Part shown: positions 49,321-59,421 of the stretch, piece by piece
Numbering within the stretch: position 1 is the stretch's first letter
How the letters are laid out: the number at the start of each line of letters is the position of its first letter
From: Pseudomonadales bacterium
GTDB lineage: Bacteria; Pseudomonadota; Gammaproteobacteria; Pseudomonadales; Porticoccaceae
Length of the DNA: 64,000 nucleotides
Assembly (NCBI GenBank): GCA_024234435.1
Contig: JACKOF010000002.1
Span: 310,001-374,000, forward strand
Direction of reading: 5' to 3'
The notes under the pieces: generated by a model
Seen by the model: the letters and a program-made list of their open reading frames with translations, nothing else
The model's database searches: none
Told to the model about the DNA's origin: nothing
Made by a program: the position numbers and the translations under genes

Positions 49321-49869
49321 ATGATCAACTTCTTTCAACATCTGGCCACCATCATCAACGCTGTTACCGAATGGCTCGGCAGAACAATAGCCTGGCTAAC
49401 ACTGGCAATGGTCGTGGTTACCTGCGCCGTGGTGTTCATGCGGTACTATCTGCAAGCGGGCTCCATTGCCCTGCAGGAATCGGTCACCTACATGCATGCG
49501 CTCGTCTTTTTACTCGGCGCAGCCTATACACTCAAACACGGCGGGCATGTGCGCGTGGATATCTTCTACCGGCGGTTTACGCCTCGCAAACAAGCAGTAG
49601 TGGATATCATTGGCGGGTTGGTCTTCCTTATGCCAGTTGCGCTATTGCTATTACTGTTCTGCTGGGATTATGTGGCCAGCAGCTGGGCTATTCGGGAAAC
49701 GTCCGGGGAAAGCAGTGGCCTGCCTTTTGTCTACCTTTTAAAGTCTCTTCTGATTGTCATGCCAATCACCCTGTTATTGCAGGCTATCGCAGAGATCATT
49801 CAAAATATGCTGTTCGCCTGTGGTATCGGCGGGAATCACCAGCCTGCATCACTTGAAGGCGCCCTCTGA
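49321..49869 (+). CDS. TRAP transporter small permease (DctQ)
   Basis: The 182-aa protein has four membrane helices and the DctQ hallmarks RYYLQAGSIALQESVTYMHALVFLLGAAYTLKHGGHVRVDIFY. DctQ is the small integral subunit of a TRAP transporter, which uses a sodium or proton gradient. ATG 49321 starts at the conserved N-terminus; the upstream frame is not conserved. The stop overlaps the dctM start (TGATG). Confidence 0.9.
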   Translation: MINFFQHLATIINAVTEWLGRTIAWLTLAMVVVTCAVVFMRYYLQAGSIALQESVTYMHALVFLLGAAYTLKHGGHVRVDIFYRRFTPRKQAVVDIIGGLVFLMPVALLLLLFCWDYVASSWAIRETSGESSGLPFVYLLKSLLIVMPITLLLQAIAEIIQNMLFACGIGGNHQPASLEGAL

Positions 49870-51245
49870 TGGCGGACTATATACCACTCTTAATGTTTCT
49901 TGTTGTCTGTCTGGTACTACTCAGTGGCTACCCCGTCGCTTTTGTGTTGGCGGGTACAGCGCTTGTCTTTGCTCTGGTCGGCGTGCAAACCGGCCATTTT
50001 GACATGGCCTTTCTGCACGCTCTGCCCAGTCGGGTGTACGGCACTATTGATAACACCACGCTGATTGCTGTTCCGCTATTCATTCTGATGGGCGTAATGC
50101 TGGAAAAATCCCGCCTGGCAGAAGACCTGCTCGATAACATGGCACAACTGTTTGGCAAAATACGTGGCGGCCTGGGGATTTCAGTTGTGATGGTTGGCGC
50201 TCTGCTGGCCGCCAGCACCGGCATTGTCGGCGCAACAGTTGTCACCATGGGGCTGATGTCTCTGCCCACCATGATGAAGCGGGGTTATTCCCCTGCCCTA
50301 GCGACTGGCGCCATTTGCGCCACGGGAACACTGGGACAAATCATTCCACCATCGATTGCCCTGGTTCTGCTCGGGGATATTCTCTCAACAGCATACCAGC
50401 AAGCCCAATTGAGCATGGGTGTATTTACCCCGAAAACCGTCTCTGTCGGCGACCTGTTCATTGGCGCATTGATTCCGGGGTTGCTGCTGGTGGCGCTTTA
50501 CATTTTTTATCTGATCGTTATCTCAAGGCTGAAACCTTCCTCGGCGCCGCCCCCCAACAGCAACGAGCAACTCTCTAACGGCTTCACAAAGCTGCTGGCC
50601 AGTTTGTTGCCCCCTGTTGTTCTGATTTTTGCGGTACTCGGCTCCATCCTGACGGGTGCGGCCACCCCCACTGAAGCGGCAGGTGTCGGCGCAATGGGGG
50701 CCACTCTACTGGCCCTGGCGAAGAGGCAGCTCGACCTTAAGCGATTACAGGAAGTCGTGCGCTCCACCACGCAAATTACCGCCATGGTCTTTATGATTTT
50801 GATTGGCGCAGCTATTTTCTCGCTGGTATTTCGTGGCTTTGGCGGTGAGGAACTCGTAGAGCGTATTTTCTACAATATTCCCGGCGGGGTCGTAGGCGCC
50901 ACCCTGGTGGTCATGCTGGTAATATTTTTACTCGGCTTTATTCTCGATTTTATTGAAATTACGTTTGTCGTGGTGCCGATTGTCGGCCCTATCCTGTTGG
51001 CCATGGGGCTCGACCCCATATGGCTGGGCATCATGATTGCCATTAATCTGCAAACCTCTTTCCTGACCCCACCCTTCGGCTTTGCACTATTTTATTTGCG
51101 TGGCGTCGCTCCCGCCTCCATCCGAACGGGGGAAATTTATCGCGGCGTCATTCCTTTTATCGGCATCCAGCTCGCCGTAATGGTCATGCTGGCTCTCTGG
51201 CCAGGCCTTGCCACCTGGTTGCCAACTATTGTCTTCGGCCCCTAG
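49869..51245 (+). CDS. TRAP transporter large permease (DctM)
   Basis: The 458-aa protein has about twelve membrane helices and DctM motifs: FILMGVMLEKSRLAEDLLD, GGLGISVVMVGALLAASTGIVGATVVTMG, ATGAICATGTLGQIIPPSIALVLLGDILS and NLQTSFLTPPFGFALFYLRG. It moves an organic anion, typically a C4-dicarboxylate or other carboxylate. No dctP substrate-binding gene lies next to it, so the solute cannot be assigned. It is translationally coupled to dctQ. Confidence 0.92.
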   Translation: MADYIPLLMFLVVCLVLLSGYPVAFVLAGTALVFALVGVQTGHFDMAFLHALPSRVYGTIDNTTLIAVPLFILMGVMLEKSRLAEDLLDNMAQLFGKIRGGLGISVVMVGALLAASTGIVGATVVTMGLMSLPTMMKRGYSPALATGAICATGTLGQIIPPSIALVLLGDILSTAYQQAQLSMGVFTPKTVSVGDLFIGALIPGLLLVALYIFYLIVISRLKPSSAPPPNSNEQLSNGFTKLLASLLPPVVLIFAVLGSILTGAATPTEAAGVGAMGATLLALAKRQLDLKRLQEVVRSTTQITAMVFMILIGAAIFSLVFRGFGGEELVERIFYNIPGGVVGATLVVMLVIFLLGFILDFIEITFVVVPIVGPILLAMGLDPIWLGIMIAINLQTSFLTPPFGFALFYLRGVAPASIRTGEIYRGVIPFIGIQLAVMVMLALWPGLATWLPTIVFGP

Positions 51246-51258
51246 GGATTGTTCTGCT

Positions 51259-51654
51259 ATGTCTATTATTAATCAACCCAAAAAACCCCATGGCGAACTG
51301 ATGCTGCAAACCATTGCCATGCCCAACGAAACCAATATTAATGGTGATATTTTTGGTGGCTGGTTGTTATCGCAGATGGATATCGGCGGCGGCATCCTGG
51401 CAGGCAGGCGTTGCAAAGGCCGCAACGCCACCGTAGCCGTCAGTGAAATGGTCTTTATCGAACCTGTGCCGGTAGGAGCCATTGTCAGCTGCTACTGCAA
51501 AATTGAAAAAGAAGGTCGAACCTCGGTTTCCATCAGTGTTGAGGTGTGGATCAATATCGACACAACGAACGAACCCCGTAAAGTGACCGAAGGTACCTTT
51601 GTCTTTGTCGCCATAGATGAAAATGGTCGACCGCGACCTCTACCTGCCATATAA
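51259..51654 (+). CDS. Acyl-CoA thioesterase, YciA-type hotdog protein
   Basis: The 131-aa protein has a hotdog fold: HGELMLQTIAMPNETNINGDIFGGWLLSQMDIGGGI, with the catalytic Asn/Asp region NINGDIFGGW of the YciA/BACH family. ATVAVSEMVFIEPVPVGAIV follows. It hydrolyses acyl-CoA esters. The length fits YciA. It lies 13 bp after dctM and may be co-transcribed with the TRAP genes; it is convergent with grxA. Confidence 0.9.
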   Translation: MSIINQPKKPHGELMLQTIAMPNETNINGDIFGGWLLSQMDIGGGILAGRRCKGRNATVAVSEMVFIEPVPVGAIVSCYCKIEKEGRTSVSISVEVWINIDTTNEPRKVTEGTFVFVAIDENGRPRPLPAI

Positions 51655-51660
51655 CACCGG

Positions 51661-51924
51661 TTACCCAATCAGGCCCTCGTTTAATAGCTGCTGTTCTTTC
51701 AAGTACCGATCCAGTTCCTGATAACCGCCAATGTAGGTTTCGCCATGAAAGATCTGGGGCACAGTGCGCACGGGCTTGCCAATAGTTTTCTCCAGATCGG
51801 CCGGAGAAATTTTTTCAGCGTGGATATCCACATAATTGAACGGCAGTTTTTTTGCTTCCAGCACATTTTTTGCCTGCACACAAAAGCCACAACCCGGACG
51901 ACCAAATACAGTAAAGTGTTTCAT
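51661..51924 (-). CDS. grxA: Glutaredoxin 1-type protein
   Basis: The 87-aa protein resembles GrxA: FGRPGCGFCVQAKNVLE with a CGFC active site, VDIHAEKISPADLEKTIGKPVRTVPQIF and the IGGYQELDRYL end. It reduces disulphides with glutathione, for example in ribonucleotide reductase and oxidised regulators. Monocistronic. The CGFC motif differs from the more usual CPYC. Confidence 0.87.
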   Translation of the reverse strand: MKHFTVFGRPGCGFCVQAKNVLEAKKLPFNYVDIHAEKISPADLEKTIGKPVRTVPQIFHGETYIGGYQELDRYLKEQQLLNEGLIG

Positions 51925-52053
51925 TTGTTGTCTCCTTAATTAATCTGGAGACACTATAGCGCTACACCAATCGATAGATCTAATTAATAATATTTAGCAG
52001 GCTAATAGTTTTTTATTTTCGTCAAAGAGAGGCAAGATAATGGTACAAACTCA

Positions 52054-53229
52054 TCAGCCTCTCACCAGGTGTGCCAGTAATTCAATATGGGGGGTGTGGG
52101 GAAACTGATCCAACGGCTGGATCTCTGCCAACACAAAACCATGTTGATAACAATATTCAACATCGCGGGAAAACGTTGCCAGATTGCATGAAATATAAAA
52201 AATGTCACTGAGTTTTTTATTATCGACGAACAACCCTTCTTTACCTTTCAGGCCATCTCTCGGCGGGTCCATAATCAGGATTTCCGTGTCTCTTTTTGCA
52301 AAAATTTTTTCAACGGATTCCGCAAGAAAAAGATTGCTGACCAACGTCTCAACACCCGGATATCTTTTATCCAACAGCGCAGCCATCGACTGTTCCGATC
52401 CTTCAACAGCCAGAATATTTCTGAAACCCACATCGGAAATAATTTCAGTAAAGTTTCCAGAACCAGCAAATAATTCCACCACCTGCGCGGTTGATTTTTT
52501 TTGTTTAAAAAGAGCCGACAGCCTTTCCCGTAGCCAGACACGCATTCTCTCATTTTGCTCACTGTTGCCCTGCCGGAACGGCTTCCGCTTACCTGGCTCA
52601 ACGGTGTCAGCTGACGTTTGATCGTCAATATCGAGTGTTTGCCATTGCCTTTTATCTCGGCGTTTTCTGTTCGTCGGCCGAAAATCCTTGCGCGGTAATG
52701 TTTTGAGCAGTTGTTGCAGGGTATTGCGATTTTTTTCATTCAGAATCAGGCAATCGTCAATTGCAGCAATGCGGTTTGTCGACAAAGAAACATAACCAAT
52801 TTTTTCACCATCCGTTTTGAGCTGCGCCCGGTTTCGATAGCCTGAAGTTTTCGGAGATTCCCAGATTTTTTTAATTTTTTCGGACGGTGCTTTTTCCAGT
52901 CGGGACAAGCTGTCTTCGACACGTTTTTGCTTGGCTTCAAGCTGCGCCTGATAACTCACAAACTGCCACGGACAACCACCACACTGACCTGCTGAAAACC
53001 CGTGATGAATGCATGGCGCTTCTGTTCTTGCCGTTGATGCCTGCGTCAACATCACCAGCTCGGCAAAACCATACCGACCTTTAAAGCCTGTTATCCGAAA
53101 CTCACCCTGTTCTCCTCGCCAGACACCCGGCACAAAGAAAGTCTTGCCGGAAGGGTGCTCTACCACCCCGTTACCTTCGCTGGAAAGATCACGAACGGTT
53201 GCATTGAAAATCTCATTCATTTTATTCAT
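52054..53229 (-). CDS. TrmA/RumA-family RNA (uracil-5-)-methyltransferase-like protein
   Basis: The protein of about 391 aa has an N-terminal TRAM-like OB domain and a CxxxxxxxxCGGC iron-sulphur cluster (CIHHGFSAGQCGGCPW) with a fourth Cys in DDCLIL. The Rossmann domain has ELFAGSGNFTEIISD, MDPPRDGLKG and the catalytic Cys in ISCNLATFSRD. These are features of RlmC/RlmD/TrmA, which methylate C5 of uridine in 23S rRNA or tRNA using SAM. I cannot say which site. It is shorter than RlmD (about 430) and has a basic variable linker near residues 180-215. ATG 53229; MNKMNEIF leaves a second possible start. Confidence 0.87.
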   Translation of the reverse strand: MNKMNEIFNATVRDLSSEGNGVVEHPSGKTFFVPGVWRGEQGEFRITGFKGRYGFAELVMLTQASTARTEAPCIHHGFSAGQCGGCPWQFVSYQAQLEAKQKRVEDSLSRLEKAPSEKIKKIWESPKTSGYRNRAQLKTDGEKIGYVSLSTNRIAAIDDCLILNEKNRNTLQQLLKTLPRKDFRPTNRKRRDKRQWQTLDIDDQTSADTVEPGKRKPFRQGNSEQNERMRVWLRERLSALFKQKKSTAQVVELFAGSGNFTEIISDVGFRNILAVEGSEQSMAALLDKRYPGVETLVSNLFLAESVEKIFAKRDTEILIMDPPRDGLKGKEGLFVDNKKLSDIFYISCNLATFSRDVEYCYQHGFVLAEIQPLDQFPHTPHIELLAHLVRG

Positions 53230-53329
53230 AAAAATTCCACGTAAGCATTCGTCTGCCAACCCAACTAACGGGCCTTTGTCTGGCTAAAAATCACGATAAA
53301 CTGCCTGCAGGATGGCAGCGGGGGCAATA

Positions 53330-53962
53330 CTATTTCAAGCGGTTGATAAAGTCGTTTGCTTCATCAATCGAGCGCTGCATTTGCGCAACCAGACGGTTGA
53401 CATCGGCATCAATGGATCGCAGCTCTCCTTTAAGCGAAGCGATGGCCTGCGCATTAAGATTGTGCTTCAGGTACAGCACCTGATCCTTCAAGGTAGTCAG
53501 AACCGGATAGACACTTTTTTCGGCACTGCGCATACTGGCTATCAGCTGCCGGTATTTCCGGCGGGTATCGCGAAGTTTTCGATTGCTATCATTGCGCAGA
53601 CTGGCATTCTGTATTTCACCGATTTCTCGTTGCCACTCGTCAAAGAGGTCTTCCGCCACACGTTCAACCGACTCTATGTGTTTTGCGATGGCTTTCGCCG
53701 CTGCTTCACTGTCTTCGTATTCCGCACTCAGCCTGTTATACAGTTTTTCAAGATCACCACCATCAAAATTGACCACTGCGCGATATTGTTCCAGAGCATC
53801 TTTAAATTCTTCTTGCGCCTCCTGCTGGGCTTCCTGGGTATTTTCAATTCGATCTACCAGGATATCTCTTTTTTCAACACCCAGTTTTTCCCAGGCACCG
53901 TAGTAAGCTGTTTCACAACCCGCCAAGATTATTAAAACAACCCCTGCTATCAAGCGCTTCAT
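53330..53962 (-). CDS. DUF2959 lipoprotein
   Basis: The 210-aa protein has a lipoprotein signal (RLIAGVVLIILAGC, lipobox LAGC) and a coiled-coil-rich body with acidic and basic helices. The opening AYYGAWEKLGVEKRDILVDRIENTQEAQ is the DUF2959 signature. No function is established; an outer-membrane lipoprotein facing the periplasm is the best guess. It is 32 bp downstream of the acyltransferase gene, so the two may be co-transcribed. Confidence 0.85.
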   Translation of the reverse strand: MKRLIAGVVLIILAGCETAYYGAWEKLGVEKRDILVDRIENTQEAQQEAQEEFKDALEQYRAVVNFDGGDLEKLYNRLSAEYEDSEAAAKAIAKHIESVERVAEDLFDEWQREIGEIQNASLRNDSNRKLRDTRRKYRQLIASMRSAEKSVYPVLTTLKDQVLYLKHNLNAQAIASLKGELRSIDADVNRLVAQMQRSIDEANDFINRLK

Positions 53963-53994
53963 GCTCCTGCCCTCTTTTCTTTCTGCTTCCACCG

Positions 53995-54867
53995 TCAGTA
54001 AACCTTTGGTTCACCTTCCGGCCGCTTTTTGAATCGCTTGTACTCCCACTGGTACTGCTCTGGAAACAGACGCACAATCTGCTCCACACAACGATTCAAA
54101 GCCGAGGCCGCCACAACCGGATCCTCCGCATAAATCTGCTGATCCGGCTCCATATAGATAATTTCAAAACCGCCAGGTACTCGCTTTGCCGCCGCCACAA
54201 TTGGTGTTGCGCCAGTGCTTTTGAGAAGATTCTGAAGCAATGTCATGGTCAACGTCGGCACACCAAAGAACGGGGCGAAGACACCCGCTCCCTGCTGAGG
54301 AACCTGATCTGGTAAAATACCCGTCAACTCGCCTTCGCGCAGTGCTTTTACCAGTGCGATCACACCGCGCCGATTAGTTGGTGCCAGCTTGGTGCCGCTA
54401 CGGCTTCGCGCCTTTTTAACCAACGCCTCCAGTTCCTGCTGCCGCGGTGGCTGATAGAGGCATGTCATTTGTATAATTGTGGCAATATGCAGACCAAGCG
54501 CCTCCCAGTTTCCCAGGTGCGGTGCAATCATGATAATGCCCTTGTCTCCCGACAGGCATCGGTCCATCAACTGCTGATTGGTGGAGTGGACAATATGACG
54601 ACGCAACCAGTCCTCGGACCTTTGCCATACCACCGGCGTCTCAAAAAAGGTTTTACCCCATTCACGCATACTGGCGCGTACTAATCGCTGCTGTTGTCCT
54701 GCCGATAACTCGGGGAAGCAGAGCCTTATATTCGTAACCGCAACCTGAGCACCTTTGCTGTTCAGTAAGTAATTCAGCTCACCAATGAATGCTCCCAGTG
54801 CACGAGCCAGCCCCAGTGGTAATAACCCAATAATCAGAATCAATGTTTTTGCCAACAATACTTTCAT
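53995..54867 (-). CDS. Lipid A lauroyl/myristoyl acyltransferase family protein (LpxL-like)
   Basis: The 290-aa protein has an N-terminal membrane helix and the acyltransferase motif APHLGNWEALGLH (H-x4-E in place of H-x4-D, as in LpxL/LpxM). GILPDQVPQQGAGVFAPFFG follows, the second conserved block. LpxL-like enzymes transfer lauroyl or myristoyl chains from acyl-ACP to Kdo2-lipid A at the inner membrane. Whether this is LpxL or LpxM cannot be told from sequence alone. It is divergent from glyQ, 127 bp apart, the arrangement found near the origin in Pseudomonas. Confidence 0.88.
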   Translation of the reverse strand: MKVLLAKTLILIIGLLPLGLARALGAFIGELNYLLNSKGAQVAVTNIRLCFPELSAGQQQRLVRASMREWGKTFFETPVVWQRSEDWLRRHIVHSTNQQLMDRCLSGDKGIIMIAPHLGNWEALGLHIATIIQMTCLYQPPRQQELEALVKKARSRSGTKLAPTNRRGVIALVKALREGELTGILPDQVPQQGAGVFAPFFGVPTLTMTLLQNLLKSTGATPIVAAAKRVPGGFEIIYMEPDQQIYAEDPVVAASALNRCVEQIVRLFPEQYQWEYKRFKKRPEGEPKVY

Positions 54868-54994
54868 GGCTGTCCGCTCTTCTTCGTGGGAGGGAGCTTA
54901 CAAGAAAAACCCTCTGGACTAAACGGTAAACCCTTACTATCGGCGGGTTCGCACCTTATAATTGCCTGCTTTGTATATCCGCAGGGGATAAAAG

Positions 54995-55942
54995 GTGCCA
55001 CAAACCACACCCGATGTTTCAACCTTTCAGGGCCTGATTCTGGCTTTGCAACAATTCTGGGCGCGCAACGGCTGCGTCATTTTGCAACCACTGGATATGG
55101 AGGTGGGCGCAGGCACCTTTCATCCGGCGACTTTTCTGCGCGCCATCGGACCGGAAACCTGGAACAGCGCCTATGTACAACCTTGTCGTCGCCCCACAGA
55201 TGGCCGCTATGGCGAAAACCCCAACCGCCTCCAGCACTACTATCAGTTCCAGGTTGTGTTAAAGCCGTCACCAGCCAACATTCAGGAATTATATCTGGAC
55301 TCATTGCGGGAGTTGGGTGTCGACCCAATGATTCACGATATCCGCTTTGTTGAAGACAACTGGGAATCGCCAACCCTGGGCGCCTGGGGACTGGGTTGGG
55401 AAGTGTGGCTCAACGGTATGGAGGTCACCCAGTTTACCTATTTTCAACAAGTCGGCGGACTGGAATGCTACCCGGTTACCGGGGAAATTACCTATGGCCT
55501 TGAGCGAATCGCCATGTACTTACAGGGCGTTGACAGTATTTATGATCTGGTGTGGACTTGTGGCCCCGCCGGCAAGGTAACCTACGGTGATGTTTTCCAC
55601 CAGAATGAGGTAGAAATGTCAGCCTTCAACTTTGAAGAAGCGGACGTCGACTTCCTCTTTCAAAGCTTTGATACTTATGAGCGGGAAAGCCAGCGACTTA
55701 TTGACAGAGGTCTGCCCCTGCCGGCTTATGAAATGGTCATGAAGGCCTCCCACGCATTTAACCTGTTGGATGCCCGCCACGCTATCTCTGTTACCGAAAG
55801 ACAGCGCTTTATTCTGCGAGTACGGACCCTTGCACGCGCAGTAGCGCAAGCCTATTTTGATTCGCGGCTGGCACTTGGCTTCCCGCTGGCTCCACCGGAA
55901 CTTGCCAACGAAATAAAACAGCAAGTGGAGCAACAGGCATGA
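54995..55942 (+). CDS. glyQ: Glycine-tRNA ligase alpha subunit
   Basis: GlyQ is the catalytic alpha chain of the heterotetrameric glycyl-tRNA synthetase. The 315-aa protein begins at GTG with AGGGG upstream and has the family signatures [18 protein letters not shown] and [17 protein letters not shown], with class II motif 3 in [12 protein letters not shown]. It overlaps glyS by ATGA. Confidence 0.97.
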   Translation: MPQTTPDVSTFQGLILALQQFWARNGCVILQPLDMEVGAGTFHPATFLRAIGPETWNSAYVQPCRRPTDGRYGENPNRLQHYYQFQVVLKPSPANIQELYLDSLRELGVDPMIHDIRFVEDNWESPTLGAWGLGWEVWLNGMEVTQFTYFQQVGGLECYPVTGEITYGLERIAMYLQGVDSIYDLVWTCGPAGKVTYGDVFHQNEVEMSAFNFEEADVDFLFQSFDTYERESQRLIDRGLPLPAYEMVMKASHAFNLLDARHAISVTERQRFILRVRTLARAVAQAYFDSRLALGFPLAPPELANEIKQQVEQQA

Positions 55943-58059
55943 ACCCGGAAACAAAAACCATGAGTCACACTACCGTGCCAGGCGCAGATTTTCTCGTAGA
56001 AATCGGTACTGAAGAATTGCCACCAAAAGCCTTGTTGTCACTGATAGAGGCCTTCAGGGAATCTATCGTAAAACAACTCGCAGATTCAGGCCTGGGGTTT
56101 GCCGGGGTACAAACATTTGCAACACCCCGGCGCCTGGCTGTCATGGTTGAATCTCTCGACCAGCAAGCGCCCAGTAAAGAGGTCATCGCCTGGGGGCCGC
56201 CAACCAAAGTGGCGTTTGATGAAAGCGGCCAACCATCCCGTGCCGCTGAAGCCTTTGCCAGTAAAAACGGTATCGCTTTGGACGTGTTACTCGAATACGT
56301 CGAAAATGACGGCAAACAGGACAAACTCTGTTATCGCGCAACCGAACAGGGCCTGTCGTCGACCGTTTTGCTGCCCGGAATCATAGAGACAGCACTCGCG
56401 GCACTACCCATCCCGAAGCGCATGCGCTGGGGAGCACAACGAGAGGAGTTTGTACGCCCGGTTCACTGGGTTGTGATGCTGCTGGGGCCAGACGTTATAA
56501 CAGCAACCATCATGGGGCTGGCGACAGGCAATACCTCTCAGGGCCATCGATTTCACGGCCCGGGAGAAGTCGCGATCAATTCTCCTGGCAGTTATGTAGA
56601 TGATTTGCGCGCCGCCTTTGTCATTGCTGATTTTGATGAGCGCCGTGAGCGAATTCGAAACGGTATACAATCCTGTGCGGAAAGTGCTGGAGGAACGGCA
56701 GTCATTGATGAAGACCTGCTCAACGAAGTCACAGCGCTTAACGAGTGGCCCGTATCCCTGGCAGGGGAGTTTGATAAACGATTCCTTGAGGTGCCTTCCG
56801 AAGCGCTTATTTCCTCAATGAAAGAGCACCAGAAGTACTTTCACTTGGTTGATGATCGTGATCAGTTACTACCTCTTTTTGTTACCGTTGCCAATATAGA
56901 CAGCAAAGACCCATCACAAGTTATCAGAGGCAATGAACGGGTTATTCGCCCCCGACTCGCTGATGCCGATTTTTTCTACAAAACGGATTTAAAAACCTCC
57001 CTGGCAGAGAGACGTGAAAGTCTGAAAAACATTGTATTTCAGTCCAGGCTGGGGTCGGTTTTTGATAAAACCGAGCGTGTAGCGAGGCTATCTATTGCTC
57101 TGGCGGCCACTGTTGGCGCTGATCCGGAAAAAGCACAACGTGCTGCCGAGCTCAGTAAATCCGATCTTGTCAGTGATATGGTTGGCGAGTTCGACAAGCT
57201 TCAGGGCATTATGGGCCGCTACTACGCAATCAATGACGGAGAGGACCGCGAGGTAGCCGAAGCACTTTACGAGCAATACCTGCCTAAATTTGCCGGGGAC
57301 AAAATTCCGGCGACGGCCATTGGCGCAACGCTGGCTCTTGCCGACAGGCTTGACACCCTGGCGGGAATCTTTGGTATTGGTCAGAAGCCTTCCGGCTCCC
57401 GGGACCCCTTTGCACTCCGCCGTGCCAGCCTGGGTGTGCTGCGTATTGTGGTGGAGAAAGAAATTGATCTCGATTTACGGGAAGCATTGAGCCTGGCGAT
57501 TAAGCAACACGGTGATCTGGCAGCCACAGAAACACTTTGTGAGGAAGTGCTCACTTACATGCTAGACCGTTTCAAGTCATGGTATGAAGATGAAAAAATC
57601 GCCTCCGAAGTATTTCAGTCAGTGGCTGCCAAACAATTGTCAAAACCCCTGGATATTCATCAGCGTGTGCAAGCTGTTCATGCTTTCAGTCAATTGCCGG
57701 AAGCAGCAGCGCTTGCTTCAGCAAACAAACGGGTTTCCAATATTTTGAGCAAGCAGAGTGCTATTGATACCTCTTTGTCAATCAACCCGGCACTGCTGGA
57801 GGCGGGAGCTGAACAAACATTAGCCGCAGACCTCTCTGTACTGGCAGACAAGGTCGAGCCTCTCCTTCGTGAGCGCCGCTATACTGATGCACTGACCAAA
57901 CTGGCTCAATTGCAAAAACCGGTTGATCAATTTTTTGATGACGTCATGGTCATGACCGATGACGAAGCGGTGCGCAACAATCGCCTGAATCTCCTCCATA
58001 AATTAAGAAGCCTGTTTCTGGAAGTAGCTGATATTTCACTGCTGGCACCCTCAAAATGA
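55939..58059 (+). CDS. glyS: Glycine-tRNA ligase beta subunit
   Basis: The 706-aa beta subunit binds tRNA-Gly and completes the enzyme. The N-terminus has [15 protein letters not shown], and the centre [20 protein letters not shown] and [24 protein letters not shown]. The C-terminal anticodon-binding DALR-type domain ends with [15 protein letters not shown]. It is coupled to glyQ and followed by gmhB after 10 bp. Confidence 0.97.
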   Translation: MNPETKTMSHTTVPGADFLVEIGTEELPPKALLSLIEAFRESIVKQLADSGLGFAGVQTFATPRRLAVMVESLDQQAPSKEVIAWGPPTKVAFDESGQPSRAAEAFASKNGIALDVLLEYVENDGKQDKLCYRATEQGLSSTVLLPGIIETALAALPIPKRMRWGAQREEFVRPVHWVVMLLGPDVITATIMGLATGNTSQGHRFHGPGEVAINSPGSYVDDLRAAFVIADFDERRERIRNGIQSCAESAGGTAVIDEDLLNEVTALNEWPVSLAGEFDKRFLEVPSEALISSMKEHQKYFHLVDDRDQLLPLFVTVANIDSKDPSQVIRGNERVIRPRLADADFFYKTDLKTSLAERRESLKNIVFQSRLGSVFDKTERVARLSIALAATVGADPEKAQRAAELSKSDLVSDMVGEFDKLQGIMGRYYAINDGEDREVAEALYEQYLPKFAGDKIPATAIGATLALADRLDTLAGIFGIGQKPSGSRDPFALRRASLGVLRIVVEKEIDLDLREALSLAIKQHGDLAATETLCEEVLTYMLDRFKSWYEDEKIASEVFQSVAAKQLSKPLDIHQRVQAVHAFSQLPEAAALASANKRVSNILSKQSAIDTSLSINPALLEAGAEQTLAADLSVLADKVEPLLRERRYTDALTKLAQLQKPVDQFFDDVMVMTDDEAVRNNRLNLLHKLRSLFLEVADISLLAPSK

Positions 58060-58069
58060 AGCAGGCAAA

Positions 58070-58633
58070 ATGAAACTGGTCATTCTCGACCGGGATGGCG
58101 TAATCAATCGTGATTCCGACGAGTATATAAAGTGCCTGGCAGAATGGTTGCCGATTGAAGGTAGTATTGAAGCGATCGCGCGTTTGAATCAAGCCGGTTT
58201 TACCGTTGCAGTGGCAACGAATCAGTCCGGGCTCGGTAGAGGTTATTTTGATCTGGATGAGCTGGAAGCCATGCACGCTCGACTGAACGAACTTGTTAAT
58301 GATGCCGGGGGCGAGATTGCCGGCATTTTCTATTGCCCCCACAAACCGGATGACGGCTGCAACTGTCGAAAACCCGCTGCCGGTTTACTCGATACAATCG
58401 CCGAAGAACTGAAGGCTGAACTGACAGGTGCCGTTGTTATTGGTGACAGTCTACGTGATCTTGAAGCCGGGATCGCAAGAAACTGCCTGCCTATACTGGT
58501 TCGCACTGGAAAGGGAGCAGACACCGAAAAAAAACTGGCCGGGCACCGTGATTCAAGAATCAAACATACTCAGGTTTTTGAAGACCTTGCCACGGCAGCA
58601 AAACATCTGATTACGCAACAAAACCATACCTGA
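58070..58633 (+). CDS. gmhB: D-glycero-beta-D-manno-heptose-1,7-bisphosphate 7-phosphatase
   Basis: GmhB removes the 7-phosphate in ADP-heptose synthesis for the LPS inner core. The 187-aa HAD protein has the nucleophile motif LDRDGVIN, ATNQSGLGRG and the structural zinc knuckle CPHKPDDGCNCRKP. GDSLRDLEAG closes the active site. It lies between glyS and plsC with tight spacing, an operon conserved in Pseudomonas and relatives. Confidence 0.95.
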   Translation: MKLVILDRDGVINRDSDEYIKCLAEWLPIEGSIEAIARLNQAGFTVAVATNQSGLGRGYFDLDELEAMHARLNELVNDAGGEIAGIFYCPHKPDDGCNCRKPAAGLLDTIAEELKAELTGAVVIGDSLRDLEAGIARNCLPILVRTGKGADTEKKLAGHRDSRIKHTQVFEDLATAAKHLITQQNHT

Positions 58634-58643
58634 CGGGAATAAA

Positions 58644-59357
58644 ATGCCACTCATTCGATCAATTCTCTTTTACGCTGGTTACATCCCCATTGTTATCGTT
58701 TTCGCCACTTTTGGCTGCACAATCGGCGCAATTATGCCTTATCGAATGCGCCAGAATATCGTTACCTGGGCCAATGCTCTGGTTGTTCGCTGGCTGAACC
58801 TGTCCTGTGGTATAAAACTGCGAATCGAAGGCCTGGAAAACCTGCCAAAAACACCCGCTGTCATCATGTCGAAACACCAGTCCAGCTGGGAAACTTACTA
58901 TCTGCAACGCATTCTGAGGCCAGTCAGTACAATATTAAAGAAAGAACTGTTCAAAATTCCCTTTTTCGGCTGGGGGTTATATTTTATGCACCCGATTGCC
59001 ATCGATAGGGATAATCCCAGAAAAGCCATGAAGCAGGTGCAAGAGCAAGGCCTTCAGCGCTTGAAACAAGGCAATAATGTGTTGGTTTACCCTGAAGGCA
59101 CTCGCGTGCCCTTCGGTACTACCGGGAAATACGCCCGCAGCGGCGCTTCTCTGGCAATTGCTGCGCAAGTCCCGGTAATTCCGGTGGCTCACAACGCCGG
59201 TTATTGCTGGGAGGTGGGAAAATTTATCAAACGACCTGGCGTCATTCATCTGGTTATTGGGCCCGCCATAAGCAGCGCTAACACCGATAGCCGTACACTG
59301 ACCCATGAAGTCCAGACATGGATTGAGAGTACACAGCAAACCCTGTCACATTCTTGA
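58644..59357 (+). CDS. plsC: 1-acyl-sn-glycerol-3-phosphate acyltransferase (PlsC family)
   Basis: The 237-aa protein has an N-terminal membrane helix and the acyltransferase motifs SKHQSSWETYYL (the NHxxxxD site with Glu in place of Asp, as in some PlsC-like enzymes) and VYPEGTRVPFG. It acylates lysophosphatidate to phosphatidate, the precursor of all membrane phospholipids. Another PlsC may exist elsewhere, so this copy's specific acceptor is not certain. It lies 10 bp after gmhB. Confidence 0.9.
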   Translation: MPLIRSILFYAGYIPIVIVFATFGCTIGAIMPYRMRQNIVTWANALVVRWLNLSCGIKLRIEGLENLPKTPAVIMSKHQSSWETYYLQRILRPVSTILKKELFKIPFFGWGLYFMHPIAIDRDNPRKAMKQVQEQGLQRLKQGNNVLVYPEGTRVPFGTTGKYARSGASLAIAAQVPVIPVAHNAGYCWEVGKFIKRPGVIHLVIGPAISSANTDSRTLTHEVQTWIESTQQTLSHS

Positions 59358-59421
59358 CCTATCGTTCTGGCGGCTAAAGCACAGCTTACATAAACTGAAG
59401 GGAATCAGAGAGGTACTTCGT

